Assembly: GCF_000317695.1 (NCBI RefSeq)
Contig: NC_019771.1
Coordinates: 2,918,001 to 2,982,000, forward strand
Origin: Anabaena cylindrica PCC 7122
GTDB taxonomy: Bacteria; Cyanobacteriota; Cyanobacteriia; Cyanobacteriales; Nostocaceae
Direction of reading: 5' to 3'
Length of the DNA stretch: 64,000 nucleotides
In this document: positions 17,802 to 26,279 of the stretch, in pieces
Layout of the letters: each line of letters starts with the position of its first letter
Position numbering within the stretch: the stretch's first letter is position 1
The notes under the pieces: generated by a model
What the model saw: the letters and a program-made list of their open reading frames with translations, nothing else
The model's database searches: none
Told to the model about the DNA's origin: nothing
Program-made: the position numbers and the translations under genes

Positions 17802-18371
17802 ATGACGGCATCAACAACAATTAATAAAGGCGATGGCCTTTTGCATCAAAATGTCCTCGGTTCTCGTCGGTTTAGTAACTACTGGTGGGCAACTATCGTT
17901 AGCTTGGGAGCATCTGGCTTTTTATTGGCTGGTATCTCTAGCTATCTCAAAGTTAATTTACTCATTGTCACCGATCCAACTCAACTGATATTTGTACCCC
18001 AAGGGTTGGTTATGGGCTTGTATGGACTAGCTGGGTTGCTCTTAGCTTTATACCTATGGCTAGTTATTTTATGGGATGTTGGTGGTGGCTATAACGAATT
18101 CAATCAGGAAACTGGTAAATTCAAAATCTTTAGATGGGGTTTTCCTGGAAAAAACCGCCAAATTGAGATTGAAAACCGCATCCAAGACGTACAATCTGTA
18201 CGCATCTCTATTAAGGAAGGTCTGAATCCCCAACGCGCACTTTATCTAAGGGTTAAAGGACGACGGGATATTCCTTTGACAAGGATAGGTCAACCGTTAT
18301 CTTTAGCTGATTTAGAAACTCAAGGTGCTAATTTAGCCCGCTTTTTGGCAGTGCCTTTAGAAGGACTCTAA
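17802..18371 (+). CDS. ycf4: Photosystem I assembly protein Ycf4
   Basis: Ycf4 helps assemble photosystem I in the thylakoid membrane. The 189-residue protein starts MTASTTINKGDGLLHQNVLG and continues SRRFSNYWWATIVSLGASGF, with two membrane helices (about residues 27-45 and 67-90), then a cytoplasmic domain containing GGGYNEFNQETGKFKIFRWG and RIQDVQSVRISIKEGLNPQR, all typical. The start at ATG 17802 is set by family length; the same frame continues upstream to 17688 without recognisable sequence. It is divergent from psbD. The gene is followed by TTTTGGA and AATCTAA-type heptamer runs. Confidence 0.95.
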   Translation: MTASTTINKGDGLLHQNVLGSRRFSNYWWATIVSLGASGFLLAGISSYLKVNLLIVTDPTQLIFVPQGLVMGLYGLAGLLLALYLWLVILWDVGGGYNEFNQETGKFKIFRWGFPGKNRQIEIENRIQDVQSVRISIKEGLNPQRALYLRVKGRRDIPLTRIGQPLSLADLETQGANLARFLAVPLEGL

Positions 18372-18376
18372 GAATT

Positions 18377-18525
18377 TTGGATTTTGGATTTTGGATTTTG
18401 AATTGGTGGTAAATCAAAAATCCACTGTCTCAGATTACAAAATCCCGATAGTATCTATTGGTTTAACCCTATGCAATCGCCTGACTACGAAAATTCTCAA
18501 TCTAAAATCTAAAATCTAAAATTGC
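18377..18525. repeat. Heptamer runs between ycf4 and the cyclophilin gene
   Basis: TTTTGGA units (about 18377-18401) and, in opposite complement, AATCTAA/AAATCTA units (about 18497-18522) bracket about 95 bases. The two runs are roughly complementary, so the RNA could fold into a large imperfect stem. Confidence 0.6.
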
Positions 18526-18566
18526 GAAGAGAGGCTAAGATACTCTGGTTGAGTCAGTAACTGGCA

Positions 18567-19349
18567 ATGCGGTTAAAATTTTCACACTTTTTAGTTTCTC
18601 TGTTGATGATTGGTGGTTTGATGTTGGGAGGATGTTCAACAGAAAAAGTAACTTCTAATACATCTCCCACTTCCACAGCGACCTCAAATGCAACTGAGGA
18701 AAGCTCCAAGTCAAATACTGAAGCGACAACGATCTCAGAAATTAGTCGCGAGAGTATTCCGGGAATCAAAAATTTACCACGCCTCGAAGGTAAGGCTACT
18801 GTTGTGATGACAGTTAATGGCGCACCAATTACCATCGAAGTAGATGGTACTAATGCTCCTATTACTGCTGGCAACTTCGTTGATTTAGTTCAAAAAGGTA
18901 TTTATGACGGTTTAGTTTTCCATCGGGTTGTGCGGGAACCTCAGCCGTTTGTGGTTCAAGGTGGTGATCCCCAAAGTAAAGATCCCAAGAGTTCACCAGA
19001 AAGGTGGGGAACTGGCGGCTATATAGACCCAAAAATCGGGACTGAACGCCGTATACCACTAGAAATTAAGCCAGAAGGTGCAGAACAGCCTGTTTATAGT
19101 AAAACGATTACTAATAAGCCTGCGTTGACACACAAATTAGGTGCAGTAGCAATGGCGCGATCGGAACCACCTGATTCTGCTTCTTCTCAGTTTTACTTTG
19201 CATTGGCAGATTTGGGCTTCTTGGATGGTAATTATGCTGTGTTTGGCTATGTCACAGATGGCTTTGATGTAGTTAATAAAATTCAGCAAGGCGATCGCAT
19301 TAATTCTGCGAAAGTCACTCAAGGTGCTGAAAATCTGAAAACCCCTTAG
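18567..19349 (+). CDS. Lipoprotein peptidyl-prolyl cis-trans isomerase (cyclophilin type)
   Basis: A lipoprotein signal (MRLKFSHFLVSLLMIGGLML then GGC, lipidated Cys about residue 23) is followed by a Ser/Thr-rich linker and a cyclophilin domain from about residue 75. The domain has TAGNFVDLVQKGIYDGLVFH, QGGDP and AMARSEPPDSASSQFYFAL, the conserved active-site segments of bacterial cyclophilins, with the catalytic Arg replaced by the usual local sequence RVVREPQPFVVQGGDP. It would act in protein folding at the plasma or thylakoid membrane facing the periplasm or lumen. At 260 residues it is longer than cytosolic PpiB because of the anchor and linker. Confidence 0.9.
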   Translation: MRLKFSHFLVSLLMIGGLMLGGCSTEKVTSNTSPTSTATSNATEESSKSNTEATTISEISRESIPGIKNLPRLEGKATVVMTVNGAPITIEVDGTNAPITAGNFVDLVQKGIYDGLVFHRVVREPQPFVVQGGDPQSKDPKSSPERWGTGGYIDPKIGTERRIPLEIKPEGAEQPVYSKTITNKPALTHKLGAVAMARSEPPDSASSQFYFALADLGFLDGNYAVFGYVTDGFDVVNKIQQGDRINSAKVTQGAENLKTP

Positions 19350-19380
19350 TAGTCAGTAAGGGCGTATTGCAATACGCCCC

Positions 19381-19404
19381 TACAAATTACGAATTACGAA
19401 TTAT
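19381..19404 (+). repeat. Short AATTACG array abutting the next start codon
   Basis: ACAAATTACGAATTACGAAT leads straight into the GTG at 19405. Two full AATTACG units and a partial third occupy the place where a ribosome site would normally be. Confidence 0.75.
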
Positions 19405-20547
19405 GTGAAAGTTGTTGTCACTGGTATTGGTTTAGTTTCTGCTTTAGGTAAAAGCTTAGAGGATAGCTGGCAAAATTTGCTGCTAAGTAAAACGGGTATT
19501 AAATTACATCAGCCATTTCCAGAACTTTTAAAAATTCCTCTAGGTTTAATTGCTGAACAACCATCTGATTTAACGACCCTAACTCAGATGGTTGTTAATT
19601 CTGCTCTGCAAGATGCTGAATTATTAACACCTCTACCAGATTGTGCAGTGGTAGTTGGTTCTAGTCGTGGTTATCAAGCAGATTGGGAGAAATTAGCACA
19701 GAAAATATATGGGCAAAATTGCCTTCTAGCAGCCTTAAATTTAGAAAATTGGTTGGATACTTTACCACACATGAATGCGATCGCTGTAGCTCGAAAAATC
19801 GGCGCATCAGGTACTGTTTTAGCACCAATGGCGGCCTGTGCTACAGGGCTTTGGGCAATTTCCCAAGCTGCTATGTTAATTCAAACAGGGCAATGTCAAA
19901 GAGCGATCGCAGGTGCAGTGGAAGCACCAATTACCCCTTTAACTATCTGTGGTTTTCAGCAAATGGGGGCTTTAGCAAAAACAGGCGCTTATCCCTTTGA
20001 TATACACCGTGAAGGTTTAGTTTTGGGAGAAGGTGGTGCTGTGTTTGTTCTGGAATCAGCAGAATTAGCAAACCAACGTCAAGCAAATATTTATGGTGAA
20101 ATTCTGGGTTTTGGTTTGACAGCAGACGCATTTCATAGCAATCAACCAGAACATGAAGGAAAAAGTGCGATCGCAGCCATCAAGCAATGTTTACAACGTA
20201 GTTACCTCACCCCTGCCGATATAGACTACATCCATGCTCATGGTACAGCCACGCTCCTCAATGACCGTATCGAAGGCAAAATTATCCAGCATTTATTTCC
20301 TGCAAAAGTAGCAATTAGCTCCACTAAAGGCAGTTCAGGTCATACACTAGGAGCCTCAGGAGCCTTGGGTGTGGCTTTTTCGCTCATGGCTTTAAAACAT
20401 AGAAAATTACCCCCTTGTGTGGGATTGCAGCAACCAGAATTTGATTTAAATTTCATCACAGCAGCCAGAGATAGTGAAATCCAGCGGATACTCTGTTTGA
20501 GTTTTGGTTTTGGTGGACAAAATGCAGCGATCGCTTTAAGTCATTAA
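19405..20547 (+). CDS. Beta-ketoacyl-ACP synthase family protein (KAS II/FabF-like)
   Basis: The 380-residue thiolase-fold protein starts MKVVVTGIGLVSALGKSLED at GTG 19405. It keeps the condensing-enzyme triad: Cys145 in APMAACATGLWA, His279 in YIHAHGTATLLND, and His313 in STKGSSGHTLGASGALG. It is shorter than a canonical FabF (about 415) and its N-terminal domain is divergent, so it may be a specialised condensing enzyme, for example for a secondary or heterocyst lipid, rather than the housekeeping one. No acyl-carrier protein gene is adjacent. The start lies right behind a heptamer run and has no Shine-Dalgarno sequence. Confidence 0.85.
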   Translation: MKVVVTGIGLVSALGKSLEDSWQNLLLSKTGIKLHQPFPELLKIPLGLIAEQPSDLTTLTQMVVNSALQDAELLTPLPDCAVVVGSSRGYQADWEKLAQKIYGQNCLLAALNLENWLDTLPHMNAIAVARKIGASGTVLAPMAACATGLWAISQAAMLIQTGQCQRAIAGAVEAPITPLTICGFQQMGALAKTGAYPFDIHREGLVLGEGGAVFVLESAELANQRQANIYGEILGFGLTADAFHSNQPEHEGKSAIAAIKQCLQRSYLTPADIDYIHAHGTATLLNDRIEGKIIQHLFPAKVAISSTKGSSGHTLGASGALGVAFSLMALKHRKLPPCVGLQQPEFDLNFITAARDSEIQRILCLSFGFGGQNAAIALSH

Positions 20548-20856
20548 AATTTATATTTATAGAGTGCTATATTTAACCCTGATAGTGGGAACACTGCTGT
20601 TGAATATTACGTCCATAAATACTTTAATCCCTGTATAAAAAATATCAATTCATAAAGGCAGTTCGTAAATAGCGATCAACGCCTTGTATTACATAATATT
20701 CACTCATTCAAGTCATTGTCAAAGGCAACTCCTGGCAGGAAAGAGAGGAATTAAAGCTGTACTCAGTTTTTAATTGCAAAGCGCACACGCCAACAAAAAT
20801 CAAATAAAAATACCGTAGTAAAGTATAAAATAATTAATCAAGGAGATTATTGAACC
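20548..20856. other. Non-coding region before the DUF928 gene
   Basis: AT-rich, without a gene. It contains the 20-base segment ACGCCAACAAAAATCAAATA (about 20787), which recurs at about 60044 in another intergenic region, so it belongs to a dispersed repeat. AAGGAGAT about 10 bases before 20857 is a good ribosome site. Confidence 0.55.
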
Positions 20857-21603
20857 ATGAAATGGCTCCAGGCATCTCTATGTTTTTTAGCATTTTCTTT
20901 CACCGTATATTCTCAAGCATCATCCGTACTAGCTCAGTCATACCCAACACAAAGAACTTGGCAAATAAGTCAAAAATTTAAACCTCCAGTAGATAATCAA
21001 CCTAATCCTCCCACCATTGGTGCTGCAACTCGTACCTCCTCATGTATCAAGGACAAACGAGTAATAACGCCCTTACTCCCTACCAATCAATTAGGGTTGA
21101 CTTTCAATCAACATCCTACGTTTTATTGGTCTGTGCCTCCAACTCCAGTTAAAACTGCTGAGTTCACAATTTTGGCTCCTGGAGACGAACAAATAATTTA
21201 TAAAACAACTTTAACCCTTCCCGACCAACCAGGAATTACCAGTTTTACTCTGCCAACAAATGCTCCTGCACTGCAAATAAATACTACTTACCGCTGGTAT
21301 CTAACCCTGATTTGCGATGCTGAAGAATCTAGCAACAATCCTTATGTAGAAGGTTTTGTAAAACGTACCCAACCAGATTTAACTTTATCAAATTCTCTAG
21401 CCAAATCAGACTTACACCAGATACCAACAATCTATGCAGAAGCTGGAATTTGGCATGAAGCACTGACTTCTTTAGTTCAATTACGTTGCACTCAGCCAAA
21501 TGATTTAACAGTCAAGCGCAATTGGCGCAAATTTTTGGACTCAGTAGAATTGATTAACATCGCATCTGAGCCATTAATTGATGCTTGCACAACCAAGAAT
21601 TAA
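20857..21603 (+). CDS. Secreted DUF928-type protein
   Basis: A signal peptide (residues 1 to about 27, ending SSVLAQS) leads a 248-residue exported protein with an Ig-like, beta-rich middle (HPTFYWSVPPTPVKTAEFTI, then PALQINTTYRWYLTLICDAE) and a helical C-terminus with WHEALTSLVQLRCTQP. This is the pattern of the DUF928 family, found mainly in cyanobacteria next to CHASE2 proteins; its function is unknown. The CHASE2 cyclase gene follows after 12 bases, so they are almost certainly one operon, suggesting that this protein is a periplasmic partner of the CHASE2 sensor. Confidence 0.85.
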   Translation: MKWLQASLCFLAFSFTVYSQASSVLAQSYPTQRTWQISQKFKPPVDNQPNPPTIGAATRTSSCIKDKRVITPLLPTNQLGLTFNQHPTFYWSVPPTPVKTAEFTILAPGDEQIIYKTTLTLPDQPGITSFTLPTNAPALQINTTYRWYLTLICDAEESSNNPYVEGFVKRTQPDLTLSNSLAKSDLHQIPTIYAEAGIWHEALTSLVQLRCTQPNDLTVKRNWRKFLDSVELINIASEPLIDACTTKN

Positions 21604-21615
21604 ACAATAATTCTT

Positions 21616-23829
21616 ATGTGGGAAAAGCTGAAAAAAGTAATTTGGGAATGGCGGGGTGTTTTAATTGCCGTTCCCAATGTCACATTTATTGTCATAGCAC
21701 TACGTTTGACTGGATGGCTTCAATCTTTAGAATTAACAGCTTTGGATCAATTTTTTATTCTTCGCCCACAAGAACCAATTGATAATCGCATAGTTATAGT
21801 TGAAATTAATGAAAAAGATATCAGTAATCAGGGAAGTTGGCCTATTTCTGATGCAGTGTTGACTGATTTATTAGAGAAGATTAAGCAGCAACAACCTAGA
21901 GCTATCGGTTTAGATATTTATCGTAACTTAGCAGTAAATCCTGGTTATGAAGACCTGGTTAAATTATTTGAGTCTACCCCCAATTTAATTGGCATCCAAA
22001 AAGGTTTTGAAAGTGTAGATAGTTCTTTGGTTGAGCCATCACCCATATTGAAGCAACGTCAACAAGTGGGAGGAAATGATTTACCTCCAGATGGGGATGG
22101 TAAAATTCGCCGAGGAATGTTGTATCTTTATTTAAGTAATGGTGATATTTTAGAAAGTTTTAGTCTCAAACTGGCTTTATTGTACTTGCAACTTGAAGGG
22201 ATTACTGAAAAAGCAGCAACCAATAATCCCAATTATCTCCAATTAGGTGGGAGTGTTTTTCCTAGATTTCAGGCTAATGATGGTGCTTATGTGAGAGCAA
22301 AAGCTGGAAGCTACCAAATATTATTAAATTACCGGGGTCGTCAACGGCAATTTACCACAGTTTCTCTGACAGCAGTTTTAAAAAACCAAATTTCACCAAA
22401 TTTAATGCAAGGAAAGGTGGTACTAATTGGTTCAACTGCTGAGAGTTTGAGAGATAGCTTTTTGACACCTTACACCAGTCAAGTTTTCGCTGCCCCAGAA
22501 AGGATGGCCGGTGTAACAATTCATGCTAATTTAACTAGTCAAATTTTGAGTTCAGCTTTAGATGGTCGTCCCTTAATTCAGTCTTGGAGTGACACTATAG
22601 AATGGCTGTGGATTTTGCTATGGTCAACTATTAGCGCCCTATTGTGTTGGCAGCAACGTCATAATATATCTTTAATTACTGTTAATATTTTGCTGGCTGG
22701 CAGCGCTTTGATTGTCTGTTCTTTTCTAGCATTCTTAGCTGGCTGGTGGATTCCTGTCGTGCCGCCAATGTTGGCATTAGCAGGATCAACTATCGCTATT
22801 ACCCAGTATATGGCTCGTAGTGCGGCCAATATGCAAAAAACTTTTGGACGTTATCTAACAGATGAAGTTGTGACTAGTTTAATAGAAACACCTACTGGTT
22901 TAAAGCTAGGAGGAGAAAGGAGAAAGGTCACAGTTCTAGTATCTGATGTGAGGGGTTTTTCGGCTATTTCTGAAGAATATCCCCCGGAAACTGTGGTAGA
23001 AATTCTCAATCTTTATCTGGAAGTGATGACAGATGTAATTAATCAGTACAAAGGTACGATTAATGATTTTATGGGTGATGGCATTTTGGTGATGTTTGGT
23101 GCGCCTATTCATCGAGATGATGACTCTCAAAGAGCGATCGCTTGTGCTGTGGCAATGCAGTTAGCTATGCAACAGGTAAATGCCAAAAATCAGGAAATGA
23201 ATTTACCAATTTTAGAAATGGGAATTGGTATCAATACAGGTGAAGTTATCGCTGGCAATATTGGTTCTCAAAAACGTGCCGAATATACAGTCATTGGTAG
23301 TCATGTAAATTTAGCTGCACGAATTGAATCTTATTCTGTAGGAGGACAAATTTTTATTTCTGAACATACTTGGGAAGATGCCAAGATTGATTTGAGAATT
23401 GATAGTCAATTACAGGTAGAACCAAAAGGGATAAAACATCTCGTTACTCTTTACGAAATTGGTGGTATCGGTGGCAAATATAATCTATTTTTGCCTCCTA
23501 TTGACGAAAATGTAGAAATGTTAAGTGAAGAGTTACCGATTGAATTTATTGTTTTACATGGTAAACACGTAGATGGAAAATTTTTGCCAGGGTCATTAAT
23601 TGGACTTTCACAAAATGGCGCACAAATTCGGTGTGAATATGATTTAGAAAAATTAACTAATATCAAACTCAAGTTATTAACAGAAACAGCATTGTTTACA
23701 GAAGAACCAGATATATATGCCAAGGTTATAAAAAAATCTGCTATTGATCATCATTTCTTGATTCGATTTACAGGAATTCCTCCCAAGGGAATCCAAAGAC
23801 TCAAAAGAGTAAGACAAAGTTTAGATTAA
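21616..23829 (+). CDS. CHASE2 sensor-nucleotide cyclase (class III)
   Basis: The 737-residue protein has an N-terminal membrane segment (about 14-31), a CHASE2 extracytoplasmic domain (about 38-315), three membrane helices (about 328-395), a class III cyclase domain (about 435-600) and a PilZ-like tail (about 630-730, with GKHVDGKFLPGSLIGLSQNG). The cyclase keeps the metal Asp residues (D444 in VSDVRGFS, D488 in FMGDGI) and the transition-state pair (N565, R569 in NLAARIES). The residue normally Lys for adenine recognition is D484 in INDFMGDGI, and the partner position is T558 (YTVIG). It probably makes cAMP, but specificity is open. It pairs with the DUF928 gene 12 bases upstream. Confidence 0.88.
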   Translation: MWEKLKKVIWEWRGVLIAVPNVTFIVIALRLTGWLQSLELTALDQFFILRPQEPIDNRIVIVEINEKDISNQGSWPISDAVLTDLLEKIKQQQPRAIGLDIYRNLAVNPGYEDLVKLFESTPNLIGIQKGFESVDSSLVEPSPILKQRQQVGGNDLPPDGDGKIRRGMLYLYLSNGDILESFSLKLALLYLQLEGITEKAATNNPNYLQLGGSVFPRFQANDGAYVRAKAGSYQILLNYRGRQRQFTTVSLTAVLKNQISPNLMQGKVVLIGSTAESLRDSFLTPYTSQVFAAPERMAGVTIHANLTSQILSSALDGRPLIQSWSDTIEWLWILLWSTISALLCWQQRHNISLITVNILLAGSALIVCSFLAFLAGWWIPVVPPMLALAGSTIAITQYMARSAANMQKTFGRYLTDEVVTSLIETPTGLKLGGERRKVTVLVSDVRGFSAISEEYPPETVVEILNLYLEVMTDVINQYKGTINDFMGDGILVMFGAPIHRDDDSQRAIACAVAMQLAMQQVNAKNQEMNLPILEMGIGINTGEVIAGNIGSQKRAEYTVIGSHVNLAARIESYSVGGQIFISEHTWEDAKIDLRIDSQLQVEPKGIKHLVTLYEIGGIGGKYNLFLPPIDENVEMLSEELPIEFIVLHGKHVDGKFLPGSLIGLSQNGAQIRCEYDLEKLTNIKLKLLTETALFTEEPDIYAKVIKKSAIDHHFLIRFTGIPPKGIQRLKRVRQSLD

Positions 23830-24055
23830 TATTCACTTAATCAGGCAGATTTTTCAACCAAGGCATTTTTGCTGGGTTCAATTTTAACGTTACTAACAAC
23901 CTTAAACTCCCTGAAACAACTACAAAGTTTGAATATGAGTTTCATCTTGAAAATCCTCAAATCCTGTAAATCCTGATTTAGGCTTAATTGATTTCTCAGA
24001 GTTTCCACTATATCCTGTAAAATCATTTAGCAGCTTCATTCTTAGGTGAAAAGCT

Positions 24056-25087
24056 TTGTTAGCAGCGTTACTTTATGGACAGGAAGATTTACGCCTAGAA
24101 ACAGTCCCTGAACCCACTCCAGCAGATGGGGAAGTGGTGATTAAGGTGGGGGCTGCAACTACTTGCGGTACGGATTTGAAGGTTTGGCGGCGTGGTAGCC
24201 ATGCAAAAATGTTGACTCTCCCCACACTGTTTGGTCATGAAGCGGCGGGAACAATTGTCGCTGTGGGTGCTGGTGTGCATAATTGGCAGGTGGGAAATCG
24301 CATTGTCGCTAATAATTCTGCACCCTGCATGAAATGCTTTTTTTGTCAACTTCAAGAATATTCCCTCTGTCCAAATTTGATATGGAATAATGGTACTTTT
24401 GCGGAATATCTAAAAATTCCCGCAGCGATTGTCCAGCAGAATATGTTGCGGATTCCCGATGAGTTACCCTTTGAATTGGCAGCAATGACTGAACCTTTAG
24501 CCTGTGTTTTACATGGGGTGGGGCGTTCTCATGTCAAACCTCAAGACCGGGTAGTTGTGCTGGGAGATGGGGCAATTGGGTTGATGTTTGTGGGGGTTTT
24601 AGCGGCACAAACAAAAGCTGAGGTGTTGTTATGGGGAGGAAATGACCAACGGTTAGAAATTGGCAAAAAATTAGGGGCAGCAAAGATTTTTAATTATCAT
24701 CAAGTTGCTGATATTCCTAGTGTAGTGAAGGAATTGACGGCGGGCTGGGGTGCAGATGTAGTTATAGAGGCTACTGGTGTTCCGAGTGTTTGGGAAAAAG
24801 CGATCGCTTGCGCCCGTCCTGGTGCAACTGTAAATCTATTTGGTGGTTGTCCTAAAGATACGACAATTACTGTGAATACAGAACAGCTACATTATAGTGA
24901 ATTGACTCTCAAAGGCGTGTTTCATAATACACCCGAATATGTACGATCAGCGTTATCACTGATAGCTAGTAGAAAAATCCCTTTTGAATTGCTAATTAGT
25001 GAACATCGCCCATTAAAAGATTTAGAACAGGTGTTTGCTGACATGAAAGCGCGGAAGGTAATTAAAGTGGCAATGTTACCGTGTTAA
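24056..25087 (+). CDS. Zinc-dependent medium-chain dehydrogenase
   Basis: The 343-residue product is a zinc alcohol/sorbitol-type dehydrogenase. The catalytic zinc ligands are in TTCGTDLKVWRRGSH (Cys near 37) and LFGHEAAGT (His-Glu near 60); the structural zinc Cys cluster is APCMKCFFCQLQEYSLC (about residues 88-105). The Rossmann motif is VVVLGDGAIGLMFVG (about 163-177). The start is TTG 24056 with AGGTG upstream; the family text begins right there (MLAALLYGQEDLRLETV). It resembles threonine/sorbitol dehydrogenases, but the substrate is unknown. No pathway neighbours help. Confidence 0.85.
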   Translation: MLAALLYGQEDLRLETVPEPTPADGEVVIKVGAATTCGTDLKVWRRGSHAKMLTLPTLFGHEAAGTIVAVGAGVHNWQVGNRIVANNSAPCMKCFFCQLQEYSLCPNLIWNNGTFAEYLKIPAAIVQQNMLRIPDELPFELAAMTEPLACVLHGVGRSHVKPQDRVVVLGDGAIGLMFVGVLAAQTKAEVLLWGGNDQRLEIGKKLGAAKIFNYHQVADIPSVVKELTAGWGADVVIEATGVPSVWEKAIACARPGATVNLFGGCPKDTTITVNTEQLHYSELTLKGVFHNTPEYVRSALSLIASRKIPFELLISEHRPLKDLEQVFADMKARKVIKVAMLPC

Positions 25088-25448
25088 TAGTAATTATTTT
25101 AGCTTTGCAGTACTGAATAATAGATCAATCTGGGGATAAAGCTCATTGCTATGGAAAAATTGGGAAAACTATGTTCATCCCTTTTTTGTAACAATTCAGG
25201 AGTCAGGAGTCAGGAGTCAGAATGTTTGATAAATCGGTAGATGATCGGATAGTGAGCTTTTCTGTAACCGTCAGGACTTACGCAAAATATCTCTCACAAC
25301 CTCATTTCTCTGTGAACTCTGTGCCTCTGTGGTTCGTTTATTCTGTAACTCGTGCGTAAGTCCTAACCGTTAAAAAGCTGACCACTGATAGCTGAATACT
25401 TATCCTTTTTGTTCCCTTTTTAGGGGTAATTGCGATCTCAATAGAAAA
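25088..25448. other. Repeat-bearing intergenic region
   Basis: No gene is visible. It holds three AGTCAGG heptamers (about 25198-25220) and a 92-bp terminal-inverted-repeat element (25273-25364, listed separately). Confidence 0.7.
25273..25364. mobile_element. Small non-coding element with 12-bp terminal inverted repeats (MITE-like)
   Basis: AGGACTTACGCA at 25273-25284 is the exact reverse complement of TGCGTAAGTCCT at 25353-25364. The 92-bp interior has no coding potential. AACCGT occurs on both flanks (left ending one base before the element, right immediately after), as a target-site duplication would. Similar AGGACTTACGCA sequences are widespread in Nostocales, from memory. Confidence 0.65.
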
Positions 25449-26060
25449 ATGCTAAAAAAATCTCTGCGTAATTTTTTAATTTTGTCTTGTTCCCTTATAC
25501 CTTGTTTATCTGGGGAAATTATACTGAATTCTCCAGCCCAGGCCTTACCAGGAGAAAGCACTGAGGAAGTAACCACATGGATTAAAGCCCATCCAACGCT
25601 TAAACCTAGAAGTGGGGAGCGATTGTTTGTGAGTAAGAGTGATACAGCTGCCCAAAGATTCACCTTTCAAGCGTCAGTATTGCCTCCAGGTAAGGTAACT
25701 TTTACTAAAGACCGCAGTACAATTCGTACTGAGCGGATGACTATGTATGATGGTGTGAATGGCGTTACAGTTCAGCGTCTTGAGGAGTCTTTACGGGTAA
25801 TTTATGGGTTGGATATCTACCAAGACTATAATCGCGCTCAGGTAGTTTACGATTATCCTAACGAGAGTGCAATTAATCAGGCACGTTTGGCAAAAACTCC
25901 AATTCGGGAAGCATTGAAGGGAGAATTGCGGTTAGGCGATCGCTATGCATATTGGGTAGAAATCGCTCAACCCAGACAGGGTAATGCTTTGGTCGGTCAA
26001 ATAACAGTTTTACTTAAAGCCGATCTCGACAAATTAGAGGCAGAACTGAGAACACGTTAA
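25449..26060 (+). CDS. Secreted protein of unknown function, 203 aa
   Basis: The start MLKKSLRNFLILSCSLIPCL gives a signal peptide, probably cleaved at AQA|LPG near residue 33. The mature part begins PGESTEEVTTWIKAHPTLKP, has a beta-rich middle (RSTIRTERMTMYDGVNGVTV) and ends with a helical LLKADLDKLEAELRTR. I do not recognise a family with certainty. No catalytic motif or membrane segment other than the signal is seen. It is a single gene between repeats, with no co-directional neighbour close by. Confidence 0.7.
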   Translation: MLKKSLRNFLILSCSLIPCLSGEIILNSPAQALPGESTEEVTTWIKAHPTLKPRSGERLFVSKSDTAAQRFTFQASVLPPGKVTFTKDRSTIRTERMTMYDGVNGVTVQRLEESLRVIYGLDIYQDYNRAQVVYDYPNESAINQARLAKTPIREALKGELRLGDRYAYWVEIAQPRQGNALVGQITVLLKADLDKLEAELRTR

Positions 26061-26117
26061 AAGTAAGCTCAAACACACCTACATACTTAATTTTTGCATA
26101 TCTAAATTTGATGAAAT

Positions 26118-26145
26118 TCTTGTGGGGTGGGCATCTTGCCCGCCC
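26118..26145 (+). repeat. Dispersed GTGGGCATCTTGCCC hairpin repeat
   Basis: TTGTGGGGTGGGCATCTTGC followed by CCGCCC is the best-preserved of four copies in this window. GGGCA and TGCCC form the stem. All four copies lie in or beside non-coding or decayed sequence. Confidence 0.7.
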
Positions 26146-26279
26146 TAATTATAGAATTTAAACGTTGAGGAACTTATCAGGGACAAGATAGATTGACAGT
26201 CTTACTCTGACTGACTTTCAGTTTACGAGGTTCCAAAAAGCTTCTACACTGCTTCTTTTGAATACATTTACCCCTAGCC

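Noticed and set aside
19405..20547. Polyketide synthase module fragment
   Set aside because: A complete free-standing condensing enzyme with its own start and stop; no acyltransferase or carrier domains adjoin.
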